Shown piece by piece: positions 1 to 8,372 of a stretch of 24,092 nt of DNA. Position 1 is the first letter of the stretch; each line of letters opens with the position of its first letter. Both the position numbers and the translations under genes were made by a program. The DNA is taken from assembly GCA_027972325.1 (NCBI GenBank), contig JAPMOS010000358.1, forward strand, positions 1-24,092, given 5' to 3'. Origin of the DNA: Paratrimastix pyriformis (Eukaryota; Preaxostyla; Paratrimastigidae). Below the pieces are notes generated by a model. It searched no databases. It was not told the origin of the DNA and saw only the letters and a program-made list of their open reading frames with translations.

Positions 1-261
1 GGCTCGCACCCACAAGGGGCGGTCACTCGCCACCTCGGACTACGTCCTTCGTCCATCCCTTCCTCATTCTTCTCGTTCTTCTTCCTTCCGCTTGATCGCT
101 ACGAGCATAGTTCTCCGCAATCCACCCAGTTCGCTCCCAATCTCCCTCTGGGTCTCTTCATCCCACAATCCCCAACTCTGCTGCCAGTCTGCAGTCATTC
201 GCGTAGACCTCCCTAAACCCATCGTCTTCGCAGTCTCCCAGCGACTTTCTTCACCACACCT
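1..261. other. Left-edge stretch, no supported gene
   Basis: No gene is supported with confidence here. A short minus-strand reading frame (64-306) contains a plausible segment around WQQSWGLWDEE and a Lys/Glu-rich end, but it has no recognisable domain. Its upstream end overlaps the decayed gene copy that starts near 262 on the plus strand, so it may be chance. Confidence 0.3.
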
Positions 262-501
262 TTCCGCGGACGAACGGAGACCTATGACTGGTCGATTCAG
301 TGCCACAAGTTCCGCACCAGCACCTGCTCGCGCGAGCTTCCTACCCTTTGGGACTTCCTCTTAACTGGGCCCCTTCCTCTGCCCGTTCCTGTCCTTGTGG
401 CTGAGCCCGAACCCGTGCCGGAATCCGTGCCCCTTCCCGAGAACGTGCTGGTAGCCGATGATGACGAAGATGAATGGTTTGCCGGCGATAAATTCGGATG
501 A
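262..501 (+). pseudogene. Fragment of the 8373-10460 gene family, C-terminal end
   Basis: The plus strand from about 262 matches the C-terminal end of the intact gene at 8373-10460. Both share the run YDWSIQCHKFRT followed by a Cys-Arg-Glu block and a Trp-Asp-Phe/Cys-Leu ending. The frame is shifted by one base at the left of the match compared with the intact copy. After the shared block this copy does not stop where the intact one does. It continues into a Pro/Val/Glu-rich tail and an acidic end (DDDEDEWFAGDKFG) before a TGA at 499-501. The upstream part of the domain is absent. It is therefore a truncated, inverted relative with a different C-terminus, either a dead copy or the last exon of a divergent gene. 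The product's function is unknown. Confidence 0.55.
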
Positions 502-639
502 CGACACTGGCAACAACGACTACAACGCCAACCCCAAGGGAAGACGAAGACGAACGAGTAATGAATCTGGTTCTCTTTTGATCCGAAATTAGAGGCTCGA
601 CGTTTTCTCTCGAAAAAGGAGGAGGGAAGTGCGTCAGGG

Positions 640-1365
640 GTGAAGCAAGGTGAAAGTGAAGCAGGAGGATTTGGGAGGGTCTGTTCGAGAACCCGCGGGC
701 CCTCACTACAGACAGGCCGAGTGGGAGGGTCTGTCCACGAAACCCGGAGGCCAGAGCGTCGGGCTTTCTATAGAAATCTCAATGTCTATAGCGTCCACAG
801 AAACCCTGGAACATCGATATTGGGAATATTACCCGCCGAGTTCGAATCCCACAAGAAATGAGTTCGCGAGTCTGTTTTTTTTTTTCCCTGTCGACTCACT
901 TTAAAATTGTGCAGCAGCTCCGAAAACGTTCCCGTCCGAAAGTGGATGTGGTAGATGATGACACTGAGCCAGAACAGCCAGCCACCACGCGTGCGGGGGA
1001 ACAAGTTTCACCCAAGGAAATCAAGAGTCTCAAAGAAAGGCAAGCAACAACAAAGAAGGTGGCTACAAAGGCTGGAATTAGACCTAAAGGAACTGACGAG
1101 GCTCGTCGCTGCCCTTGAAAGCGATCTGGTGAAGGTTTGAAAATCCCGACATCATCATCCATTGCTGACAATGTTCCCAGAAGATGAAGGCCCGTTTGAC
1201 GTGGGCATCCTGCTCTTCGAGAACCAGCGGGCCGAGAGAGATTCCCGATGGACCCAGCCCCCTTGTGGGCATTGGAGAACATGTTGCGAAAGGAGGCGGG
1301 AGCGCGAAGAGTGGAGGCTGACTATGAGCGGCGTCCGAAGGAGGGCGAAGTGCTCTATAACTGGA
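640..1365 (+). pseudogene. Remnant of a multi-exon plus-strand gene, unknown product
   Basis: Several protein-like stretches follow one another on the plus strand but do not stay in one frame. One ends LEHRYWEYYPP before a GTCTGT donor at 870 (intron to 917). Next comes a basic/acidic stretch containing KRSRPKVDVVDDDTEPE, then one containing LDLKELTRLVAALESDLVK with a possible intron 1135-1180, then a block containing WALENMLRKEAGARR near 1255-1300. The frame changes between the last blocks are not all explained by introns, so this is probably a decayed gene. It ends where the minus-strand gene copy A begins (about 1366). An alternative is a live gene with unrecognised small introns. No domain is recognised. 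Confidence 0.4.
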
Positions 1366-2077
1366 GGGGGATTTCTGAGAGAGAGGTATTCACGTTCGCA
1401 GGCCAGGAATACCTTGGGGAACTGTTCTCCGTAGTAGTCAGTGCGCTCCAACAGGGAACGGTCACGAAGAACCCCTGAGGTAGAAGGGGTAAGAGTTCCC
1501 AGAGGACGATCTCATCGAGCCTCATCGGGCCCTCGATGGGGTGGTCGATGTCGAATGCAGCCTCGGAATCAAGGAGCAGGGTAATGAGCAAGGCTCTTGC
1601 TGACAGGCCCCTGTAGGTCTGCGACGTATCAGAACAGCGTCCGCTGGTCAAGGAAAAAAGGACGCCACCGAAAGCGAGAACCATCCGGGTGAGTACCTTG
1701 TGCAACTCAACACAGATGGGAGCGGAGAAATGGTACTCAGTCAACGGCTTCAAAAGTGAACGGGGACGATGAGGCCGGGATTCAGATGTTTCGTGTTCGG
1801 GAACCAACTTGCCAGCAGCTTGGGAAGATCCGTTCGTAAAAGCCTGTCGGCTTAGGTGCACCTCGGTCTTGTCCTCCGGTTGAAAGAAGTCGTAGGTCCT
1901 GGAGGAGAGGCATGAGAAACCCACAACACATCAGGGAAAACAGTAAACAGACCGATTGAGGAGCGGGGAGCAGCGGACTTCGTAGCCGGGGGCTTGTCGG
2001 CGTCATGCGGGAAGGGGCTCAGGAAGTGGCTCAGGAAGTGGCTCAGGAAGGGGCTCAGGAAGGCTCAGGAAGGGGCT
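1366..2077 (-). pseudogene. Decayed copy A of the 8373-10460 gene family
   Basis: The minus strand carries the recognisable C-terminal domain of the intact family member, including ICVELHKVLTRM, a stretch matching LDSEAAF, and MRLDEIVLWE. The exon start, the intron with a GTCTGT donor and CAG acceptor (around 1895-1965 in plus coordinates), and a proline-rich first exon are also visible. The frame is broken in several places relative to the intact gene. The first exon is short and made of Pro-Glu-Pro-Leu type repeats (2007-2077). It is nearly the same sequence as copy B at 7222-7780. Its 5' end abuts the 2078-2418 repeat array, just as the intact gene abuts the related array at 10521-10927. 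It replaces the 3' part of the plus-strand remnant at 640-1365. Confidence 0.7.
2007..2077 (-). repeat. 12-bp minisatellite, codes Pro-Glu-Pro-Leu repeats
   Basis: Degenerate tandem copies of a 12-bp unit (plus strand GGGGCTCAGGAA with variants). Read on the minus strand it gives Pro-Glu-Pro-Leu repeats in the first exon of gene copy A. The same unit is expanded further in copy B at 7792-7945. Confidence 0.85.
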
Positions 2078-2418
2078 CAATGGACATCGAATTTTCGGAT
2101 CGGTGTTCCGACATGTCCCAAAGGGTTTTGCGGTGAAACTCGACGTTTTCGTCATCAGAACCACTTTCCCGAAGTTAGTCGGGGGTACTAAAATCCATAC
2201 GACTCGTATGGAATTTCAATGGAAATCGAATTTTTCGGATCGGTGTTCCGACATGTCCCAAAGGGTTTTTCGGTGAAACTCGACGTTTCCGTCATCAGAA
2301 CCACTATCCCGAAGTTAGTCGGTACTAAAATCCATACGACTCGTATGGAATTTCAATGGAAATCGAATTTTTCGGATCGGTGTTCCGACATGTCCCAAAG
2401 GGTTTTTCGGTGAAACTC
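2078..2418. repeat. ~140-bp tandem repeat array with palindrome (variant 1)
   Basis: About two and a half units of a roughly 137-140 bp repeat. Each full unit has a perfect 17-bp dyad, CCATACGACTCGTATGG, at 2195-2211 and 2332-2348, followed by a conserved block containing GTGTTCCGACATG and a block ending TGAAACTC. The array lies between the 5' end of gene copy A (minus) and the 5' end of the plus-strand methyltransferase gene, where a shared promoter would sit. A diverged array of the same family is found at 10521-10927. A promoter role is inferred from position only. Confidence 0.85.
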
Positions 2419-2477
2419 AGCGGGGTGGACATTACCCTGGTTCTCTTCCTTGTTCACGCGCCTTTTGCCGTTTTCAG

Positions 2478-5400
2478 ATGAACTCTATCGATTGGAATCA
2501 ATTCAGGACCTCCGAAGATGCCATTGCTTGGTGTGAGGGCACACTCTCGCTTCAATCCCCGGGTTGGGCCGAGGCACCACACGTGGCGATCAATTGGTTT
2601 GTTTGTCGCCCTTCTGTTTTCCCAACATTTTTGTCATAGCTTCCGTCGCCGCATCAATGCCGCCTCGAAGCTTGTGGGGGGCTCGCTGCGCCCTGCATTT
2701 GATGGTGATTCAAGACGCCTTCGAGAGCATTGGGAGGCCGTCCTCCCTGCTTTCGCCGCTGACGACGAGCGCGTCGACATTGGCGGTGACGAGCCGCTGA
2801 CCGAGCAGCCCCAACCCGCGCCCTTGTCTGTGTTTTCATCTCACCTCAAGCTCGGTTTAATTCCTTCTTCGTTAGGTCTCCCGCCCCGCCGCCACCCATA
2901 CCGCCGAAGGAGCGCCCCTGCGCCGACCGCCCCGACCGCGCCCCTCCCGACGCAGGCCCTCCCGATCGAGCACAAGGACAAGGCAACCGGTGCAGCTCGC
3001 GTGGCGTCTGTCGCAGTGGTTTCTTGCCTTTCACACCTGATCTCTGTTTTTAGGATCTTGGATGACGACGATGCCTCCCCGAGCCCAAAGCCAAAGGAGA
3101 AGGCCAAGCCCAAGCCCCCAAGAAGGCCCCGAAGAGGTGAGGTCAAGACAAGCCCAAGCCCAAAGGGACGGCCCCGAAGCGGACAAGAAGGCCCCGGTGG
3201 CGCCCACCAAGCCCAAGAAGGACGCCGCCCGGTCCCCCGCCACCGGCCCGCCGACGGAAGCCGGGGCATCACGAGCCAACAAGGAGGCCTCGGAGGCCTC
3301 GGCGGAGGATCAGGCGGCCGAGAAGGACGCCCGCCGCGTCACCGGGGCACCAAGCACCGGGCCCCGGTGTTGGTCGACTCCTCGTCGTCGGACGAGGACG
3401 GCCCAGCCCCGAACCCAAGGCGAAGGCCGAGCGCAAGCGGGGCCGTCCCAACTCGCCTGAGCTCGCCCGGAGGCCCGGCAATTAATTCAGTCCGTTATTG
3501 CTCTGTGCACTGCGTTCTTGAAAAACTACCCTCCCTTCTCCTCCTCCTCCAAGTCGTGACCTTTTTATCGTTCGTTGTTTTGACCAACAAGTGACTGACT
3601 TCCTTTGCTTTGTTCGGGTTGGTGGGTAGGGGGCCTCTTCAATGTATCCCAGCCGGGGAAAGCATCGCCAAAAGGGCACAGGTCCTCCTGAGCTCCATCG
3701 ACCCCTGCCCGAGCCTCGCCCGGCCCTGTCCTACGAGCGTTTGGCCGCAATTATCGAGTGGTTCAACAAACTGGGTGCCTCGGTCCTGTTCAGCATCATC
3801 GTGCAGAAGTCGCGCCAGGTCGATGGCTCGCACCGGTCTGCACAGCGCTCGGTTTTGGGGCTCGGCCTCTAATGTGTCTCTAGGTTCCAAGTGGCCCGTC
3901 TCATCGTAGACCCGCGCCGGGTCTCCGAGTTGCCGACCGGGATCACCGCGGAACAGCGGGACGCGCTTCGTGAAAGGGTGGAGAAGCTCAACGAGGAGTT
4001 CCCCAAGATCAGGAAGGTCTGCGGTACGGTGTCGCAGCCATCAACAACGAACCATCTTCTCCCCCTGAAGGAGGACTACATCGACGTGGCCGTTTACAAC
4101 ACGCTCGAGCCAGAGGCCATGCTCGAACTGCGACATCGGGTCAACCTGCTCACCCACGACGCGAGGTTTGGAAGCAGCACCTTCGATGTCCTGCTGAACC
4201 TCAAGCGTGCCTCCCTCCAAGTCTGTTGTCTCTCTATTTTTCTCGCATCATCACCTCACCTCCTCTTATCAGGCCCCCAAGCTCTACTCCCTTGACCATC
4301 CGGACTTGGACACACTGTTGGCTCCCGCCCTCAGTGAGCTGCACTTCCCGAAGAGCGTGGACGCCCCTTCCAAGTCTGTCCACTCACTCTCCTTGCACTC
4401 TCCCCACATGCCTTTGTCGATGACTAGACTCCTGAAGATGCTGGCGAGCTTCTCCCTGGAGCTGCTGTGTGAGCTCTGCCGGCTCCCCGGTCGAGCGACA
4501 GCCATCACCCACGAACCTCTGGCGCATCTTTGAGGTCTGCTCGGAACAACCATTTCCACGCTGGCGCTCACACACGTTGTTCGTGCCCGTGCCCGCTAGG
4601 CCAGAGATTTGGAGATGAATTGCTGGGTTGCACGCGCCCTGCAGGGGTCGTTCAGCGGCTCCGAGGCCAATTCTGTTGTTGCGCCCGAAATGAAGAAGCC
4701 CATTCGACAGGCCGAGCAGACCTTCCTGCTGCTGGAGGCCCACGATGCTGCCGAGGTGGCCGACGGAAACCGCCAGCCCGTCCTCTACCTGCCCCCGACG
4801 AGGCCGCCCGGGAGGTCCTACGGTGCCATCTCGTCCGGACCGAGACCTTCGCCTTCATGAATTGCCTCAACGTGCGGCCGTTCCAAATCCGCAAGGGCAA
4901 GGTGCGACTCCCGGCCTTCACCGAGATGCTGGGCGAGCTGGGCTGCCCGTTCGAGCGCCTGAACGAGACGGACGTGCGCAACCTGCCCCTAGAGATCACT
5001 TGCATCCGCATCGACGGCCGGCCTCTCACCGACTTCGACTTGGTCCTCGGCTACTGGCTGGGGTGGTGCGCGGCACAACTGCCACCGGCAATGCAGGACT
5101 ACCTGAGGCCCGAGCACTGCAAGTACGCCCAGCTCTGGGAGGAGACGGGCCACCACGACATCCCCCGGGCAAGCAAGCGCACGCTGAAGACCGTCGACCG
5201 GGAACTACGTGAGGAAAAGCGGGCACTCCGGGAGGAAGCCTCCGAGCACCCGGAGCCGCCGAAGTCAGAGCCGGCCAAGCGGGCCACCCTGAAGGCGCTT
5301 CTTTCCCAAGCCGAGCCGACCTCCGAAGCTGAGGCCAAGGCGGCGGAGGCCGATGACGACTATGAGGTCAAGGCCTGCGCACTCCCACCGGAGCCGGAGT

Positions 5401-6913
5401 CGGGCACCGAGGAAGCCCAGCCTTCGGCGAAGCCGGTGCCCGAGCCCGAGCCCAAAGCCAAGCCCCGAGCCAGCCAGGCCAAGCCGCCGCAGCCCGCCCC
5501 CCAGGCCAAGCCACCGCAGCCCGCCCCCCAGGCCAAGCCGTCGCCTCAGCCCCAGCCGGCTCAGCCTCAACCCCAGACCCCGGCCCAGGCCCAGCAACAA
5601 CACTCCAAGCCACCGCAGCAGCGTCAGTCGCCCAGGTCACCACCAAGCCCGCGTCCGCTGCGCCTCGTTCCGGCCCCCAGCTGCTTTCCGCACCCGCGGA
5701 GGGCCACGATCCCTCATGGGAAAACCTTGGCCCGGTTCTACTGCGGGGATGCCGAAGCGATCTTGTTTCGCGCGAAGGATAATCCCGGCCGTGTCTGCAG
5801 TTTCCAACTTGTTGGATCCCCACTAACATCTTCGTTTCATTCGATAGACACTCTATACCTTGGCCGTGTTGGATGCTCCCTGGGACATTACCGACGACCC
5901 TCGAGACAGACCCACCCCGGACTACGGATCCCTGGCCCAGGACCTCGACTCGTTCAGTGCCCCCAATGGTACCATCATCGTGATGGATACCGAGGCCAAC
6001 CTGTCCCAGCAATGGACGCCGGCTCTCGAGTGCTTCAATTTCGTGAGCGATCACCGAATTCGTGCCATCTGGGGAAGTCCGTGATTCATTCCCTTCACGA
6101 GACAATTGGTTTTTAACTTGTCCTTCTTCATCACTTCTTCGCGCAGATTACCTCGAGGAGGCCACCCCCCGGCCGTCGCTCTCACCGGGAGCCCCCCTCC
6201 CTGAGGAGGTGGAGCTGCCCATCGAGGTTTTCCAGCGAGGCCACGAGCGGCCCGTCAACTGGCGCTGGGATGTACTGTGCCCTTCTCCGAGTGCGAAGTT
6301 GGCCGAGATGAACGCCCGGGCCAACCCGCGCACCAACGCGGTCTACCTGCGGCACCAGGCGGGGCAGGCCCGCTTCGCCAAGCCGGCCGATCTTTACGTC
6401 TACCTCTTCCGCCGCTACGGAGGGCCGGGCCCTGTGTTGGACTGCTTCTGCGGCTGTGGGCCAGCTCTCTTGGCGGCAGAGGCCACCGGAACGCGCGTTG
6501 ATCTGATTGACCGGGCGCCTGCAGTGGAGAGCCTCATGATCGGCCACGTGCCTCCGGTGCTGGTGCACCAGCAGGACGAAGCATACCTGCCCCTCGAAGC
6601 CCACGAGACGGAGCTTTGCAACGTCGTTGCACCCCCTGTCGACGGATGGGACCTGCATCTTCCTCTGCTCCCCCTCAAGAAGAACCTGCCCCGGCTCTAC
6701 AAGAAGAGCAGGCCGCCGAGCAGACCACCACCGCCGAGCAACAACAACAAGAGCAGGCCTTCGAGCTTCAAGACGACCAAGAGGGCCCTGATCCCCGCTC
6801 CAGATGATCAGCCTTATCAGCGGCTTCCTCCTTCCGACGAGTTCAACCCACTGGTGGACCCGGAAGCTTTGGGCAACAACCTCTTGCCAGAGGAACGCGC
6901 GGACTTCCAGTAA
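2478..6913 (+). CDS. Multi-exon gene ending in a beta-class DNA amino-methyltransferase domain
   Basis: Proposed start is the ATG at 2478, right after a pyrimidine-rich AG (possible 5' UTR intron). Introns supported by frame and phase are 2597-2639, 2826-2875, 3006-3053, 3490-3629, 3836-3883, 4017-4070 (optional, in frame either way), 4221-4272, 4374-4427 (acceptor uncertain), 4535-4599, 5793-5847 and 6077-6146. Donors are mostly GTCTGT/GTCTGC. The N-terminal half is Lys/Pro/Ala-rich with an acidic SSSSDEDG patch. The middle has helical segments ([26 protein letters not shown]). A Pro-Gln-Ala linker lies at about 5400-5650. The C-terminal part has a catalytic-type DAPW (5872-5883), then [12 protein letters not shown] and a SAM-binding FCGCG (about 6446-6460). 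Motif IV before motif I is the order of beta-class N6-adenine/N4-cytosine methyltransferases. The frame conflicts at the exon 2/3 junction and at a run of five C near 4790, so there may be an indel or partial decay. The stop is a TAA at 6911-6913, but GTAACT at 6910 could be another donor. The substrate is not known. Confidence 0.6.
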
Positions 6914-7083
6914 CTCTTAATATCGTCCAACCCCTCAACCCCTCTTTTCAATTCAGCTTTGTGTGTTTTTAGACGAAGAAACACGACAGCAATGACACCG
7001 AAATTGTCTTGACTGAACAACAAGCTACCGGGGTGGGATAGGGAGGATGGCCTGGTGATAGCCACTCGAGTGGCGCCACTGAT

Positions 7084-7221
7084 ATGGAACCAATCGAAGA
7101 AGAACTGGTTCTTGACCATCTGACGGCCGCGGAGGTCCGCCAAATCAAGGAGGCCGTTGCGTTCTACCGGCACCGCAAGTACGGCGACATTGAGCGGCGC
7201 CGCAAGACGCTCGAGGAGGTC
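7084..7221 (+). pseudogene. Exon-like fragment cut by gene copy B
   Basis: The plus strand encodes a compact charged helical stretch beginning MEPIEEELVLDHLT and ending RRRKTLEE, with strong coding character. The match stops at GAG/GTCAGT near 7219-7222, exactly where the minus-strand copy B sequence begins. It could be the first exon of a small gene or a downstream exon of the methyltransferase gene, with the rest displaced by copy B. Between 6914 and 7083 only a pyrimidine-rich tract ending TTTTTAG (about 6971) is visible, which would suit an acceptor. No domain is recognised. Confidence 0.4.
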
Positions 7222-8035
7222 AGTGCGCTCCAACAGGGAACGGTCACGAAGAACCCCCCTGAGGTAGAAGGGGTAAGAGCGTTCCCAGAGGACGATCTCA
7301 TCGAGCCTCATCGGGCCCTCGATGGGGTGGTCGTCGAATGCAGCCTCGGAATCAAGGAGCAGGGTAATGAGCAAGGCTCTTGCTGACACGCCCCTGTAGG
7401 TCTGCGACGTATCAGAACAGCGTCCGCTGGTCAAGGAAAAAAGGACGCCACCGAAAGCGAGAACCATCCGGGTGAGTACCTTGTGCAACTCAACACAGAT
7501 GGAAGCGGAGAAATCGTACTCAGTCAACGGCTTCAAAAAGTGAACGGGGACGATGAGGCCGGGATTCAGATGATTCGTGTTCGGGAACCAACTTGCCAGC
7601 AGCTTGGGAAGATCCGTTCGTAAAAGCCTGTCGGCTTAGGTGCACCTCGGTCTTGTCCTCCGGTTGAAAGAAGTCGTGGAGGAGAGGCATGAGAAACCCA
7701 CAACACATCAGGGAAAACAGTAAACAGACCGATTGAGGAGCGGGGAGCAGCGGACTTCGTAGCCGGGGGCTTGTCGTGGCATCATGCCGGGAAGGGGCTC
7801 AGGAAGGGGCTCAGGAAGGGGCTCAGGAAGGGGCTCAGGAAGGGGCTCAGGAAGGGGCTCAGGAAGGGGCTCAGGAAGGGACTCAGGAAGGGGCTCAGGA
7901 AGGGACTCAGAGGGACTCAGGAAGGGGCTCAGGAAGGGACTCGGGAACGTCCTCGACGAGAATGATCACCTGGCGAGACCGAGTCCGTCTGCTAAGCATG
8001 GCATGACTTGCCTGCTTCCTCTGCATTTTGGCGGT
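7222..8035 (-). pseudogene. Decayed copy B of the 8373-10460 gene family
   Basis: The minus strand carries the same domain as the intact gene (ICVELHKVLTRM, LDSEAAF, MRLDEIVLWE), cut off after the block matching HDRSMLELTD. The likely first exon begins near 8030 in a context matching the start of the intact gene (CCGCCAAAATG), and includes RTRSRQVIILVEDV followed by a long Pro-Glu-Pro/Ser-Leu repeat. Relative to the intact copy it has frame changes. It shares one with copy A in the stretch corresponding to RQAFYERIF, and it has lost the intron acceptor segment that copy A keeps. Sequence from 7222 to 7780 is almost the same as 1437-1990, so A and B are recent duplicates of an already damaged gene. 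Unknown function. Confidence 0.7.
7792..7945 (-). repeat. Expanded 12-bp minisatellite (Pro-Glu-Pro/Ser-Leu)
   Basis: About a dozen tandem copies of GGGGCTCAGGAA and its GGGACTCAGGAA variant on the plus strand. On the minus strand they encode Pro-Glu-Pro-Leu and Pro-Glu-Ser-Leu repeats in the first exon of copy B. The uniformity of the units suggests recent expansion by slippage compared with the short array at 2007-2077. Confidence 0.9.
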
Positions 8036-8372
8036 TTCCATGCGGGATACTCCAGGGGTAACAGCCACTCTTTTCAAAACCAGGAAGTTCAAAATCAGAC
8101 ACAAGGAAAGCACTATTTCTCACGCCATCTCTCTGTTTTGTTCCCCTTGTAGGACGAACTACGGCTGGCACACGCTCTTCTCGGTGAATGGATCCACGCT
8201 GACGGGTTCCGCACAAGATAAAAGTTTTGGTCGAACAATAGATCAACGAAGGTCTTCTCGATGCGACTAGGCTCCAGGGGGTAATAGCCACTCTTTTCAA
8301 AAAAACAGGGACACATGGAAAGCAGGAAGAAGGTGGCGGAGAGAGATAGAGACAAAAAAAGTCTCGGGTTGT
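8036..8372. other. Intergenic spacer with a ~30-bp direct repeat
   Basis: This spacer lies between the 5' end of copy B and the stop of the intact gene. It contains a direct repeat sharing AGCCACTCTTTTCAAAA at about 8051-8080 and 8272-8303, each preceded by CTCCAGGGG. The first lies in the leader upstream of copy B, and a weaker version (GGCTATTACCC, GAGCCACT) lies upstream of the intact gene near 10480-10510. A plus-strand exon-like piece (8151-8222, after a pyrimidine-rich TTGTAG) reads DELRLAHALLGEWIHADG before a stop. Nothing firmer is seen. Confidence 0.4.

Noticed and set aside
841-852. tRNA B-box-like word GTTCGAATCCC
   Set aside because: No A box, acceptor stem or anticodon arm can be formed from the flanking 80 bases, and it lies in an exon-like stretch.
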